Of a stretch of DNA of 64,000 nucleotides, positions 47,701-56,852 are shown one piece after another. A model generated the notes under the pieces. The model made no database searches. It saw nothing but the letters and a program-made list of their open reading frames with translations, and was not told where the DNA came from. This DNA is from Lasiosphaeris hirsuta. Its lineage: Eukaryota; Ascomycota; Sordariomycetes; Sordariales; Lasiosphaeriaceae. Position numbers and translations under genes: made by a program. Every line of letters begins with the position of its first letter. Position 1 is the first letter of the stretch. The DNA is taken from contig JAUKUA010000004.1 of the NCBI GenBank assembly GCA_030549175.1, forward strand, positions 3,534,001 through 3,598,000, written 5' to 3'.

Positions 47701-48143
47701 GACAACCCCGCACGGGGGTTGATAAGACAAGGGAGTTGAGTGAAGCCCGTGAAGCGATGGATTCGGTCCCCAGCCTCCCTGGGGAGACTCCCCTACCTGA
47801 TCAAAACCCACTGGGTGTATTTGCACCGTCGTCGTCTTCCCGACCAGTCCGACCACATATTGACCGGATCGATTCGATGACGTGGAGCGACCGCGACTGG
47901 GCTGATAGCGGCGATGATAGCGAGGAGACGGCGGGCAGCAGCTGCCGTAACCCAGAGCCCAAGAAACAAGGATCCTCCGACAAGGCGAAGACTGCGGAGC
48001 AGGCCTCGAGTCCTTTGTCGTGGAACTGGACGGAGAAAATTGTCGGGAAGGGGGCAGTCCATCGGCCACGGTCGTTGAGGACATCATCTTCCGAGACGGG
48101 TTCACGTCGGATTGGTAGTCCAACTCCCAGCTCGCCGGCGTGA
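44745..48143 (+). CDS. Putative lipase / serine esterase of the DUF676 (yeast ROG1) family
   Basis: An intronless 1132-residue protein. The frame opens at 44622 with a TTG, so the ATG at 44745 (MLLLHQAGSVKIGEVVRYTV) is chosen; this N-terminus matches the family as I remember it. The catalytic core contains the oxyanion-type block QVHLVVLTHGLHSNLGADLL and the nucleophile motif FVAHSLGGLVQTYAIAYIQK (Ser at about residue 448, within AHSLG rather than GHSMG). It continues with FITMASPLLGLNHENPLYVK and an acidic-residue segment NDGIVPLRTSCLLFLDWQGL. A Glu/Asp-rich insert (VEEDSEDDEEVVVRGFS) interrupts the core. The long C-terminal part is Ser/Pro-rich and disordered. Yeast relatives are phospholipid or monoacylglycerol lipases; substrate here is not shown by the sequence. 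Confidence 0.85.
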   Translation: MLLLHQAGSVKIGEVVRYTVTYTPSSDRILPSPDFLFLRIKNTSAIALRAAFVHGPYTLSVAAYPSTFNPNEKFEDPVRYGVPEFEPMLKAGAVWNCHLVVPDNIRQSAGEGSSKHGHFGSGPSHEGESVTWIVEVTSQVIFSSSAAVHYEILMARDEKSLNLGSVVPVARGQAQVPQPGRVCDFQQSAGSIKNHAAQPRGVYSKAIRLRVEDTATLWNTPQLPGWDEFGRRRAKHDGPDVPVEAVVGSGKPKASPVPKKPKQVHLVVLTHGLHSNLGADLLYLKESIDAGVKKAKVDARERRARERAAKKDTSGSVPDPDVRSANEINSPDETRTENNANGNDVFVEEDSEDDEEVVVRGFSGNATKTERGIKYLGKRLANFILSMTYPDQPCLPLVKAASEAITHPLKLSSQKQDGEEKRTSKHEATGTEPKRLYKITKISFVAHSLGGLVQTYAIAYIQKHSPQFFDIIEPINFITMASPLLGLNHENPLYVKFALDFGLVGRTGQDLGLTWRAPTIARSGWGAIVGNLGENAHRHVYGETQAESKPLLRILPTGPAHRALKKFRNRTVYSNVVNDGIVPLRTSCLLFLDWQGLGRVDKARREAGLVETVVGFGWAELTGATVTSPRIGPWLPQEGKAKDESDSTGKSTPSGTDAHDVPLPPTNATLEDDRHSLRSATSPFVEAEPLDTQSLQTSSTTYNHSNPFTGFFSLFRNNEPPKAPPPPNPKQIKIYKRSQTLKSDASSASDSPASSKFRVTSGQELTDDFEGMSAPPRTTFFESAGDLLNPKMPSIEYLIDPSKRARTIFHDRVYHPSDIPPPPLKKRTTSTMTLRRKSTTHVGSIASPQKGGSEPPSPLPTSNSPEASSTVSPRDDSDAAQTSTETDPLDAVDNSQMKVEEKIARAYHRDLSWRKVLVKVEPDAHNNIIVRRMFANAFGWPVVNHLVEAHFSDSAASRLRDEEEPGGERAKNPAEPPDQHGIETHRQPRTGVDKTRELSEAREAMDSVPSLPGETPLPDQNPLGVFAPSSSSRPVRPHIDRIDSMTWSDRDWADSGDDSEETAGSSCRNPEPKKQGSSDKAKTAEQASSPLSWNWTEKIVGKGAVHRPRSLRTSSSETGSRRIGSPTPSSPA

Positions 48144-48486
48144 TGATTCAAATGGCATTCAAGCGGCATGTGGTAGGGAAATAGGATAAAACATCTTTAG
48201 CATAAGTATGGGATACCACAATACAATCTTTAATTCAGTTCTAGCGCTGTTGCCAGATCTAATAATCCAGACACTGTCTGTGACATCTGACGTCCCACAA
48301 CCGCAAGCCCTTTTCTGTTAGTACGGAGTGGAGTATTTTAAACTCCAGGGCCATTCGGTGATCCTGAAGCTTGGACATCCTCTCATAACAGCCCACAGCA
48401 GCATGCTATTGCCCAAATTTCCATGGCATTCACGCTGACAGCCAAGAAGCAGTCTAAGATGCTGTGGCCCCATCGGATCAAGGACA

Positions 48487-48581
48487 CGGGCCTCAGTGAG
48501 AGCGCTCACTTAGTATCTCAAAGCCATATGGATTGGGGAACCCCCATGCGAAGGTCTTGAGTTTAATTCTTAGCCCGTCCA
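48487..48581 (+). pseudogene. Degenerate alanine-like tRNA with RIP-type transitions
   Basis: The plus strand contains the outline of a tRNA: GGGC at 48488 pairs with GCCC at 48573-48576. A D-arm-like CTCAGTGAGAGCGCTC and an anticodon-arm-like CACTTAGTAT resemble the usual CGCTTAGCAT of an Ala(AGC) tRNA. The T-arm TTGAGTTTAATTCTTAG corresponds to a standard TTGGGTTCGATTCCCAG. All five T-arm differences are C-to-T or G-to-A, as RIP would produce, and the B box is destroyed. About 30 nt extra sits after the anticodon loop, and bases near the acceptor/D junction are missing, so it cannot fold as a working tRNA. The isoacceptor call is my reading by eye. Confidence 0.5.
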
Positions 48582-48678
48582 CATATCACCCTATATATCT
48601 TTCGTCGTCTTGCACCCGCTCAAAGTGATTTTGAAGCCTGTGTGTGGCTGGAGAGTCAGAAAGCTCCACCCGGCAGTA

Positions 48679-48938
48679 CATTCCAGCCCTTGTTTATTTG
48701 TTAGCATGTGACTAGCTGAAATGACGAGAATGGATACCTCGCTCGGCCTTTTAGAACACCAAAGATATCTTTTTGAGGTTCCAAAGCCCTTTTCAATCGT
48801 GGAAAGGCCATTTGGAATGCCAAATATGCATTTTGTAATACCATAAATACCAGTTTTAATACTGGAAGGCCAATACCCATCTCCATTTGGGTCTTAAGGG
48901 GAAGATCTTGCGCTAACAAAAAAACCAGGGCTGGATTG
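48679..48938. mobile_element. MITE, 260 bp, same family as 32609-32841 (copy 2)
   Basis: The left end reads CATTCCAGCCCTTGTTTATT and then TGTTAG; the right end, reverse-complemented, reads CAATCCAGCCCTGGTTTTTT and then TGTTAGCGC. The inverted repeats are about 25 bp, flanked by TA at 48677-48678 and 48939-48940. The two copies agree in both termini and in the sub-terminal GCGCTAACAA block but have diverged inside, with many A/T changes. The interior has several short palindromic motifs. No coding capacity. Confidence 0.85.
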
Positions 48939-49012
48939 TACGGATACTGATTACACAATCGTTTCTCGCGAACACGGACCACCACCCCCGCGAGTTTGGG
49001 GGCTCCTATTTC

Positions 49013-49041
49013 GGGTGGGGGGAGCCGGGAGGAGGGGTGGG
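49013..49041 (+). other. G-quadruplex-capable tract upstream of MET13
   Basis: The plus strand carries G3-T-G6-AGCC-G3-AGGA-G4-T-G3: at least four runs of three or more G within 29 bases with loops of 1-4. It lies about 1.2 kb before the MET13 start codon. Confidence 0.6.
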
Positions 49042-50214
49042 ACCAAATCGATAAGGGTGTGTGCCCCGCCATCTTTTGTTCAGATTCCCGGGTTGTCTTC
49101 CGCGGGGTCGTTCAAGAGGTGTGTGTCCACGGCAAGCAACGGGTGTCTGTCTGTGTGTACTCTGTTCCGAAAAGGCGTGTCTGCATCTGTGAGGTGGACG
49201 TACATACCTACTATCACCTCCCCCACAGCATGCAGTCACAGATCCTGGCGTCGTTGTCTGGTCCAATGCCTTTGTCTGGGGCGTTTTTTTTCCCGCGAGT
49301 TGACCGCTATTTTCGCAGATTGTACCTCGGAGCCATTGGACCCTAGTGCATGGACAACGGCTAGGTGCTTGGCTGTAGCGACTTGAACCAGCCGCTGAAA
49401 TCGGATGAGGTGCTGAGAGCTAGCTCCGTTTTAACGAGGTCGCCTCCACGAAGCCCATGCTAGTTTGTTTCGTCATTTGCAAAAGAAGCTCTGCTAGTCC
49501 GAGTCTCCATCCCTTTGCGGGGCAAAACAGCAATTCTTGATGGGCAAGGTGGGGCTGCAGCCGGCCCGCACTGGGAAGTCGTGGTGGACTGCGTGGATGT
49601 GCGGCGATCGGTGTGGGATTTCAACGATGGAAGGTACCTCTTACCTGCTGCGACTAAAGATGGAGAAACTTGAAGCATGCTCCGGGTGCGGCGACAAGTG
49701 ACAATTTCCTGTCTTGCCTCTCGACCCTGAACCCCCACTGTGCCAGTGAGCCGTTGCCCGTTGGCTTCCAAGTCTTGTGCGACCTAACACACCTTGCTGT
49801 CTCTTTTGACCCTGCATTGTCGACCCTTCCCATCACCTTACCTCCAACTTTTCTTCTTAGTCACTGCTACTCTGGCCGCTGCCCATCTCTTCGGGATCCC
49901 CTCGGCTGGCTTTTGAGGCACCCCGGTGCATTGCAGAGTAAAGCTGATGCCTAGCTGCTGACTAGATTGTTAACCTAAGTATGTGTACTTCGTTTTTTTT
50001 CTTCTCACGATTCAAAGTTTTCCCTGAGCTAGTGCCCTTCCCGTGTCATCGATTTCTACACATCCACTCCTTAACTTTCTTTATACTCCTGATTTGAGCA
50101 CCATTAGAGAAAGGTTTAGCTAACCATTGTTCTTCCCGGGCGGCCAAGGTATAATATATCACCGCCCTACTCGTTGAAAAGCTTTCCCAGCGGCCACACC
50201 ACCAATCTTTCAAG

Positions 50215-52131
50215 ATGCATATCCGCGAGATGCTGGCGGAAGCCGACAGGACAGGCAATCCGTCCTTTTCCTTCGAGTACTTCCCGCCCAAGACGGCGCA
50301 GGGCGTCCAAAATCTCTACGACCGCATGGAGCGCATGAACCACTTTGGCCCCAAATTCATCGACATCACCTGGGGCGCCGGCGGACGCATTGCTGAGCTC
50401 ACCTGCGAAATGGTTGTCCAGGCTCAGACCTACCTAGGGCTCGAGACGTGTATGCATCTCACCTGCACAGACATGGGCGAGGAGAAGGTCAACGACGCAT
50501 TGCGGAAGGCATATAAGGCCGGCTGCACCAATATCCTGGCCCTGCGTGGCGACCCCCCAAGAGAGACGGAGAAGTGGCAGGCGACCGAGGGCGGTTTTCA
50601 CTACGCCCGGGACCTGGTGGCCCACATCCGCAAGATCTACGCCAACCACTTCGACATCGGCGTGGCTGGCTATCCCGAGGGCTGCGACGACAACAAGGAC
50701 GAGGACCTACTGCTTGACCACCTCAAGGAAAAGGTCGACATGGGCGCTACCTTTATCGTTACGCAGATGTTCTATGACGTCGACAACTTCATCCGCTGGG
50801 TTGGCAAGGTGAGAGATCGGGGAATCACCATCCCCATCCTGCCGGGAATTATGCCAATTGCAACATACGGCAGCTTTCTCCGCCGGGCAAACCACATGAA
50901 CTGCAAAGTGCCTGACGCATGGATGACGGCGCTCGAGCCCATCAAGAACGACGATGTTGCAGTCCGCGAAATCGGCAAGACCCTGGTTGCCGAAATGTGC
51001 AGGAAGATCCTGGCTGCTGGTGTCCGTCATCTCCACTTCTACACCATGAATCTGGCACAGGCCACTCGCATGGTGCTGGAGGAGCTTGACTGGATGCCGT
51101 CGCCAGATCGCCCTCTTAAGCAAGCCCTCCCCTGGAAGCAGTCTCTCGGATTGGGAAGACGCGAAGAGGATGTCCGGCCAATTTTCTGGCGCAACCGTAA
51201 CAAGTCGTATGTCCTGCGCACCCAGGACTGGGACGAGTTCCCCAACGGCCGCTGGGGTGACTCGAGGTCTCCTGCCTTTGGCGAGCTAGACGCCTACGGC
51301 ATTGGTTTGACGGGTACCAATGAACAAAATCGTAAGAAGTGGGGTGAGCCCCAGTCGGTTAAAGACATTGCGCACTTGTTCATCAGATTCCTGAATAAGG
51401 ATATCGAATACCTTCCTTGGAGCGAAGCGCCGCTTGCGAGCGAAGCCGAGCTTATCAAGGATGATTTAATCGATCTCAATCAGCGAGGGCTTATCACCAT
51501 CAACTCGCAGCCCTCTGTCAACGGAGTCAAGTCGAACCACCCTGTCCATGGCTGGGGCCCCCCGAACGGCTATGTCTACCAAAAGGCCTACTTGGAGCTG
51601 CTTGTTTCTCCGGAAATATTCCCAGAGATCCAGCGCCGCATAGAAAACCATCCCGACCTAACGTATCATGCGGTTACCAAGTCGGGAAACCTGCACACCA
51701 ATGCGCCGTCTGAGGGTCCTAATGCTGTCACATGGGGTGTCTTCCCTGGTAAGGAGATCGTGCAACCCACGATTGTCGAGAGCATCAGCTTCCTCGCATG
51801 GAAGGACGAAGCCTTCCGACTTGGTGTGGACTGGGCGCGATGCTACGAAGCTAGCACGCCCAGTCGCCTCGTCATCCAGAAGATGATGGATACGTGGTAT
51901 CTAGTGAATATCGGTGAGATTCTCCCGCCACCATAAGATTCTACAGAAACAGGGCTAACTAACAAATACCTAGTCAACAACGACTTCCACTCGCCAAGGA
52001 CAATCTTCGAGGTCCTAGGTGACCTCAAGGCCGCTGACCTCGATAAGGTCCCAAAACTCAAGATCGAAGGAGCCGCTAACGGAGTTCTTCACTCCACCAA
52101 CGGCATTGAGGCTTCAACAGTGCCTCGGTAA
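50215..52131 (+). CDS. MET13: Methylenetetrahydrofolate reductase (MET13 type)
   Basis: This cytosolic flavoprotein reduces 5,10-methylene-THF to 5-methyl-THF, the methyl donor for methionine synthesis. Exons 50215-51913 and 51974-52131 flank a 60 nt intron and give 618 residues, the usual eukaryotic length. The N-terminal catalytic TIM barrel shows NPSFSFEYFPPKTAQGVQNL, FIDITWGAGGRIAELTCEMV, NILALRGDPPRETEKW and the FAD/substrate-site block TQMFYDVDNFIRWVGKVRDR. The C-terminal regulatory (SAM-responsive) half includes NRNKSYVLRTQDWDEFPNGR, GLITINSQPSVNG and SNAVTWGVFPGKE-like NAVTWGVFPGKEIVQPTIVE. The exact pattern (FEYFPPKTAQGVQNLYDRM, GLETCMHLTCT) follows yeast MET13 rather than MET12. The ATG at 50215 (MHIREMLAEADRTG) is well supported. 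Intron removal replaces a short alternative tail with VNNDFHSPRTIFEVLGDL. Confidence 0.94.
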
Positions 52132-53523
52132 TCAACTGCTCGCAAACTTTCAACATTTCAACATTTTCGCACCGGCCATAATCATAGTTTCAACCTCCCA
52201 ACTTGCGCGGGACTGCAGGGGAGCCAAGCAGGGCACGACTCTAACGATACACAAACAGCATACATAGGCATACCAACTGGAGTTTTTAGTCTCAGGTAAA
52301 TAGGGGAGCAGGAGCATCACGGTTCTGATTTTTCAACAAAAGTTGGGGTTGGGTGAAGGCATCGGGGGGTTTGGTGCATTGGGGGTGCAATCCATCCTCT
52401 CGGATATTAAGGGGCTAAGGGGGTCGGTTCAACAAAAGCAAGACACCGTGCCTGCAGGAGACGGAGAGAGAAAAGACGGCCAGTTCATGCATCACCATAT
52501 CTCAACGATACCCTTGGGGAAAAGGCATGATATTTCTTCTGGCTTGGTTCGGATCTGGTATCTAGGAGTTTGTTTCTATTTACTGTACTGGCCATCATCA
52601 GTGTTTTCAACACATGTAGGCGTAAGGTATTTCACATATTGGGGCCAGGCAGGCAGGCGCACTCCGCGATGAGCTGGGGCGGGTGAATGCCTTTACTTCA
52701 ACAGAGGCCGCAAGAGAGAGAGGGGACGAGGCTCGACTGGGGTGGCAGGGTGTTTGTGTGTTGTGTCCGTATTCCTATGTGTTTGTGTGTGTTGGTGGAT
52801 GGGCAAATAGAAAGGGGTGGGTTAGGCTTGTTGGGTACCCTAAGGGATGGTTATGACAAGGCCGGGAGTGGGTTGTGGTGTTGGTTTGCCTGTGATGAGT
52901 CTAGTGAAATGAGAAGTAGAGAGATGAGGCTTTGGGTGCCCCGCCCTGTCCTTCCCTTAATACCAAGTTACCAAGTTCCCTACTGTGCTGCCTCTGATGT
53001 GTGCTGTGGCTGTGATGCCTCAGTTTGCCGCCGTTCACCTTGCCTGGACCCCTAGAGTACACCATTTCACACACTGTTATACTGCTTAGAGAGGTATGAA
53101 TGGGACCTATTCATCGGGGCTTTGGTCGTAACATGGAAGTTAAACGACAAAGGCAAGTTAGGTAAAGTTACGTTGTACCAAACGCTACCTTGGCTTGAGC
53201 CAGTATATCCTACTACCATGATGGGGACGCATTTTGACATTTGTATGTACCGCCAACCATATTTTTCCTGCCCGCCATGCCTCAAACGACTATACAATCG
53301 TCATCAATTACACCAGGTACAACCTATCCCAACACAGCCACAGCGATTGACTATTTTAACCCCGTCTAGCCCAGTCCAAGGGGTATAGCAATCCTACTTC
53401 CGTAGCAGTCCTGCTTCCGTAGCACTCTTCCGTGATCGTTATCCATCGTCCGGCCTGTTTAACTACTTTCGTTCGCCGGATCCTCCTCTCCCATTTTGAG
53501 AGGCAAAAACGCCGCCCTCCTTT
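52132..53523. other. Convergent intergenic region, MET13 / RBM26-like gene
   Basis: A 1392 bp stretch holding the 3' ends of two converging genes. The middle (about 52690-53050) is GT/G-rich with many TGTGTTTG-like words, and nothing there resembles a gene. No repeat copy of the MITEs is present. Confidence 0.55.
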
Positions 53524-56144
53524 TCAGTACTCCCACTCATTTTCTTCATCCCCCACATCATAGTCTATCTGATCTGTCGGGCGGTCGAGCGTGATTTGGA
53601 CGTCCTTATCGCCACTAACACTGCCTCCACCGCCGCCACCCTTGTCGTTGTCGGCGTGGTCAGGTTGGTGATATTGCTGCTGCTGCTGCTGCTGAGACTT
53701 GTAACTAGGCAAGTAACCCTTGCTGGCGGAAGCGCCGCCAAAGCTCGGGGTCGCTGCTGGGGTACCGGGCGTTGGTGTCGGAGTCGAGCCGGCCGAGGAG
53801 CCGGGGCCGCCACTGCTCCAAGAGGGTTCGACCTGGCCCTCGACGCCAGGAATCTCTTTGTTATTGAGTTGTAGGCCGTGGAAAAACTTCTCAGCAGTTT
53901 TGCGGTCCTTGAATGTAATTTGTGTGGCTGCGGGGTTCGTCTGGATGTCAGTAAATTCACCAATGCCCTATCACGCATGTCAGTCTCTCCGAAGTCCTGC
54001 CCGGCTGCTGCAGGAGAGGGTATGTCCTTACGAATAGATATTGCCGGAGAGTTTCATCTTTCTCGGGCACGGTAAAATCAACTCCAGTAATGACAACCCT
54101 CTTGGGCCGATTATCGAGAGAATAAGCCGCATATGCGGCGTGGTGATTCCCACGGCCACGAGGTGCGCCACGGAAGGCTCCTCGGGGACCGTACCCTCGA
54201 GCCCGAGCAGGCGCGCCTCTACCCTGTCCAAACCCGCCTCTCGGATTCCACGAGTTTTCACTCGAAACATCGGGATCTAGCCCTAGTTGCCTAGCTTCCT
54301 CCTCCAACGCCGCGACTTGGGCTTTCAGTGCCTCGGTCTGCGTCATCGGTTTTGACTGCATTGACTCATCGCCGTTTTCTCCTTTGTGGGCACCGTTGGT
54401 CTTTTGGGCCAGTTTTGCTATCAACTTCGCTTTCTCTTCTCGCCGTTTCACATCCAGCTCTTGCTGCTGCCTTTCAACCTCCAGACGCTGACGTTCCAAT
54501 GCTTCTCGCTTTTGCGTCTTTTCGTCTTTCGCCTTTTGGGCCTCTTCTTGCTTCCGCAGAAACTCGTCCATGTCTATCGCCGTGGCTGCCGGGCTCTCTG
54601 CGCCGCCAGAGGATTGACCGTTCACCGTGCCGCCTTTGCTGAGACCACCTCCGTTTAAAGGCATCGACGGTGGCAAGGTGGCGACTTCCTCCTTGTACCA
54701 GAAGACCTTGACAAAGCGATTGTCAAAAATGACCTTTGGTGACTTGTATGCTGCATTAGCAGGCCCCCAACCGTCGAATTTAACAATGGCTAATCTCTTG
54801 TATGGCTGCATTGACACCTCGAGAATGTGGCCAAATTGCGTAAAGAACCCTCGGACTTGGTCCTCCTTAAAGTTCTCCTCGGGAATGTTCTCCACCACAA
54901 TCGTTGACTTCGTCCTGTCATGGATTGGCCCATCTGCAGAATATGGGGCTTTGGCACGGCGCTTTTGCTGGAGATTTTGTTGCTTGCCTCCTCTTGGCCT
55001 CCCTTGGTAACCCCCCTCTGGGGAAAAAGACTGCTGAGCCGGCATAAACCCATGGGAACCAAACGGCCCGGCCATAAGAGCATTGGCAGGGTCATATTCT
55101 AGCCACGATGTTAGCTCGGTTTCTGAAACCTTATAAGGAGAGCGATTTCGGCAGACTTGGACATACCCTCGACGGTTCCCGCCTGCCCCGGCTGTGCACC
55201 AAACGCACCAGACGGGGGCGGCATGTACATGGAATTGTCACCATGCTCAAACATACAAGTATTCCCACGGGCACAGTAGCCCTTGGTATCGTAGTCGCGA
55301 CACCTGTGTCTCCTCCTTCCACGAGGCACTTGTGCAGAGAAATTGGGCATGCCATTAACTCCCATAGTCATCGGCATAGAGAACAGTGCCTCCATTGCGG
55401 CATTCGCATCAAAGTGTCCAATGGCCGTAGGCGTCGGCAGAAATTGAGATGGACTCTGACCACCAGGAACAGTGAAGCCTGTGGCCCCTCTCGGCCCGTC
55501 GGAATCGTCCGCCCTGCCACCGCGCCCTCCTCGCCGCGGCTGCTTGAACGCTCGACCGCCCCATCCCGCGTCCTTACCGTTCTGGGCGTCGACAATCTCG
55601 CCACGGTCATTGAACAACCTTTTCCTCAATCCCTTATTCTGAGGCGCTAGAAGCGTGCCCTGTGACATTGGCACATCGTCGTATGGTAGGGTGCCGGGTG
55701 GGAGTGGTGGTTGGAAGGGCATAGTGATCTGCTTTGACGGCGGAGGGGGGGCCCCGGGGAGATAGGACTTGTAGGCGACGGTCTCGAAGACATCGTTCAC
55801 GAAGGCAGAAGGATCTAGTGAATTTAGAATCAGTCCACGTAAAACCCCCAGCTCACGACCCATAGAGAAATTGAAATAATTACCCTCTTTAAGGAAATCA
55901 GGAATTTCCGTCTCGCAGAGCCTGCGGACAGCGCTGATGTCGCCGTCGTGTCGCAAGAGCGCTAGTACATAGTCGGCAAGCACATCTGCATCGGCATCAG
56001 ACCTACAGTAGATAGTCAAGTCAGCGAAAAGGAACAGCCAAACAACCAGGTCTGCTATGCGCGGGGCAGGGTGACGAACGTGTTCTCGATACGCTTCACG
56101 ATCCACTTCTTCAAGTGCGGCGCCTCCTCGTCGGTGAACAACAT
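53524..56144 (-). CDS. RBM26/27-type (S. pombe Rmn1-like) CCCH zinc-finger and RRM protein
   Basis: Relatives act with the MTREC/PAXT nuclear RNA-surveillance complex that feeds unwanted RNAs to the exosome. Five exons, 56144-56080, 56002-55884, 55814-55167, 55098-54032 and 53967-53524, sum exactly to 780 residues. The N-terminus (MLFTDEEAPHLKKWIVKRIE | NTSDADADVLADYVLALLRH) is the PWI-like fold of the family. A C-x8-C-x5-C-x3-H finger follows (CRDYDTKGYCARGNTC...FEH), near residue 245. The RRM has KSTIVVENIPEENFKEDQVR and LAIVKFDGWGPANAAYKSPK. A charged coiled coil comes next (REEKAKLIAKLAQKTNG), then an Arg/Gly-rich stretch, a second RRM-like block around VVITGVDFTVPEKDETLRQY and FGIGEFTDIQTNPAATQITF, and an acidic tail after poly-Gln. 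Nuclear RNA-decay function is inferred from the family. Confidence 0.87.
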
Positions 56145-56852
56145 GTTGCTCTGAGCAGATCAAAAAAAGTATTGCTGAATTGTACTCATCGAAGTAGACG
56201 TGCTAGGAAAATAGCAGCTGAAAGGGACTCGAGGGGTTCCGGGAATAGAAAAAAGGAAGTCAAGGTTCGTCGGGTCTTTTTTTCCTTGGAACGACTCGCT
56301 GTTAGGTGTTCGTGCTTGGCGCGTCGAGACGAAGGGTTGCCTATTCATATAGTGCGCGCCGATACTCACACTGTATTGCTGACAAGCTTGGTTCCGCCTT
56401 GTGGCGAAAGTGAGTGTTAGCTTCGCAAGTTGAGGATCTCTTGAGCTTGTGGATAAATTATGCCCAAACTGTATTTACTATTTACTAATACCAGCAGCAC
56501 CAGTAATATTTTTTGGATCGCAAGCATGAGCATTTTAAATCGATTTTATCATACCTCTGACTTTCACATGGTCTCATCCTGTCTCATTTTGACAATGCAA
56601 ATAAATCACTTCCACGTTCTACAAGCAGGCCAAGTGACTATAGGAAGAAAAGTCTGAAAGTTCAGTGCCATCAGAGCCTCTATCGGCCCTGGCTTTTTCT
56701 GCCGCTATCCTCTTTCCTGTTTCTCCTATCCCTCCTATCTTGACCTGCCTTCAACGTCTCATGGCCAACTGCCGGACAACGCTGGATGTGTCCCAACCTG
56801 ACGGCGGCAAGAAAACGAAGACCAAATATTACTCCCCGCTTCCAAAAGCCGC
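56145..56852. promoter_or_regulatory. Intergenic region, EF2 3' end to RBM26-like promoter
   Basis: Both flanking genes run on the minus strand, so this 708 bp holds the EF2 3' UTR (right) and the promoter and leader of the RBM26-like gene (left). No other element is recognised. Confidence 0.5.

Larger units (their letters stand above)
48144..50214. other. 2.1 kb intergenic region with tRNA pseudogene, MITE and G-rich tract
   Basis: The left part is the 3' flank of the esterase gene and the right part the promoter and leader of MET13. Between them are the tRNA pseudogene, the MITE and the G-rich tract listed separately. Around 49990-50000 there is a T-rich pyrimidine tract in the MET13 upstream region. 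No protein gene is supported. Confidence 0.6.
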
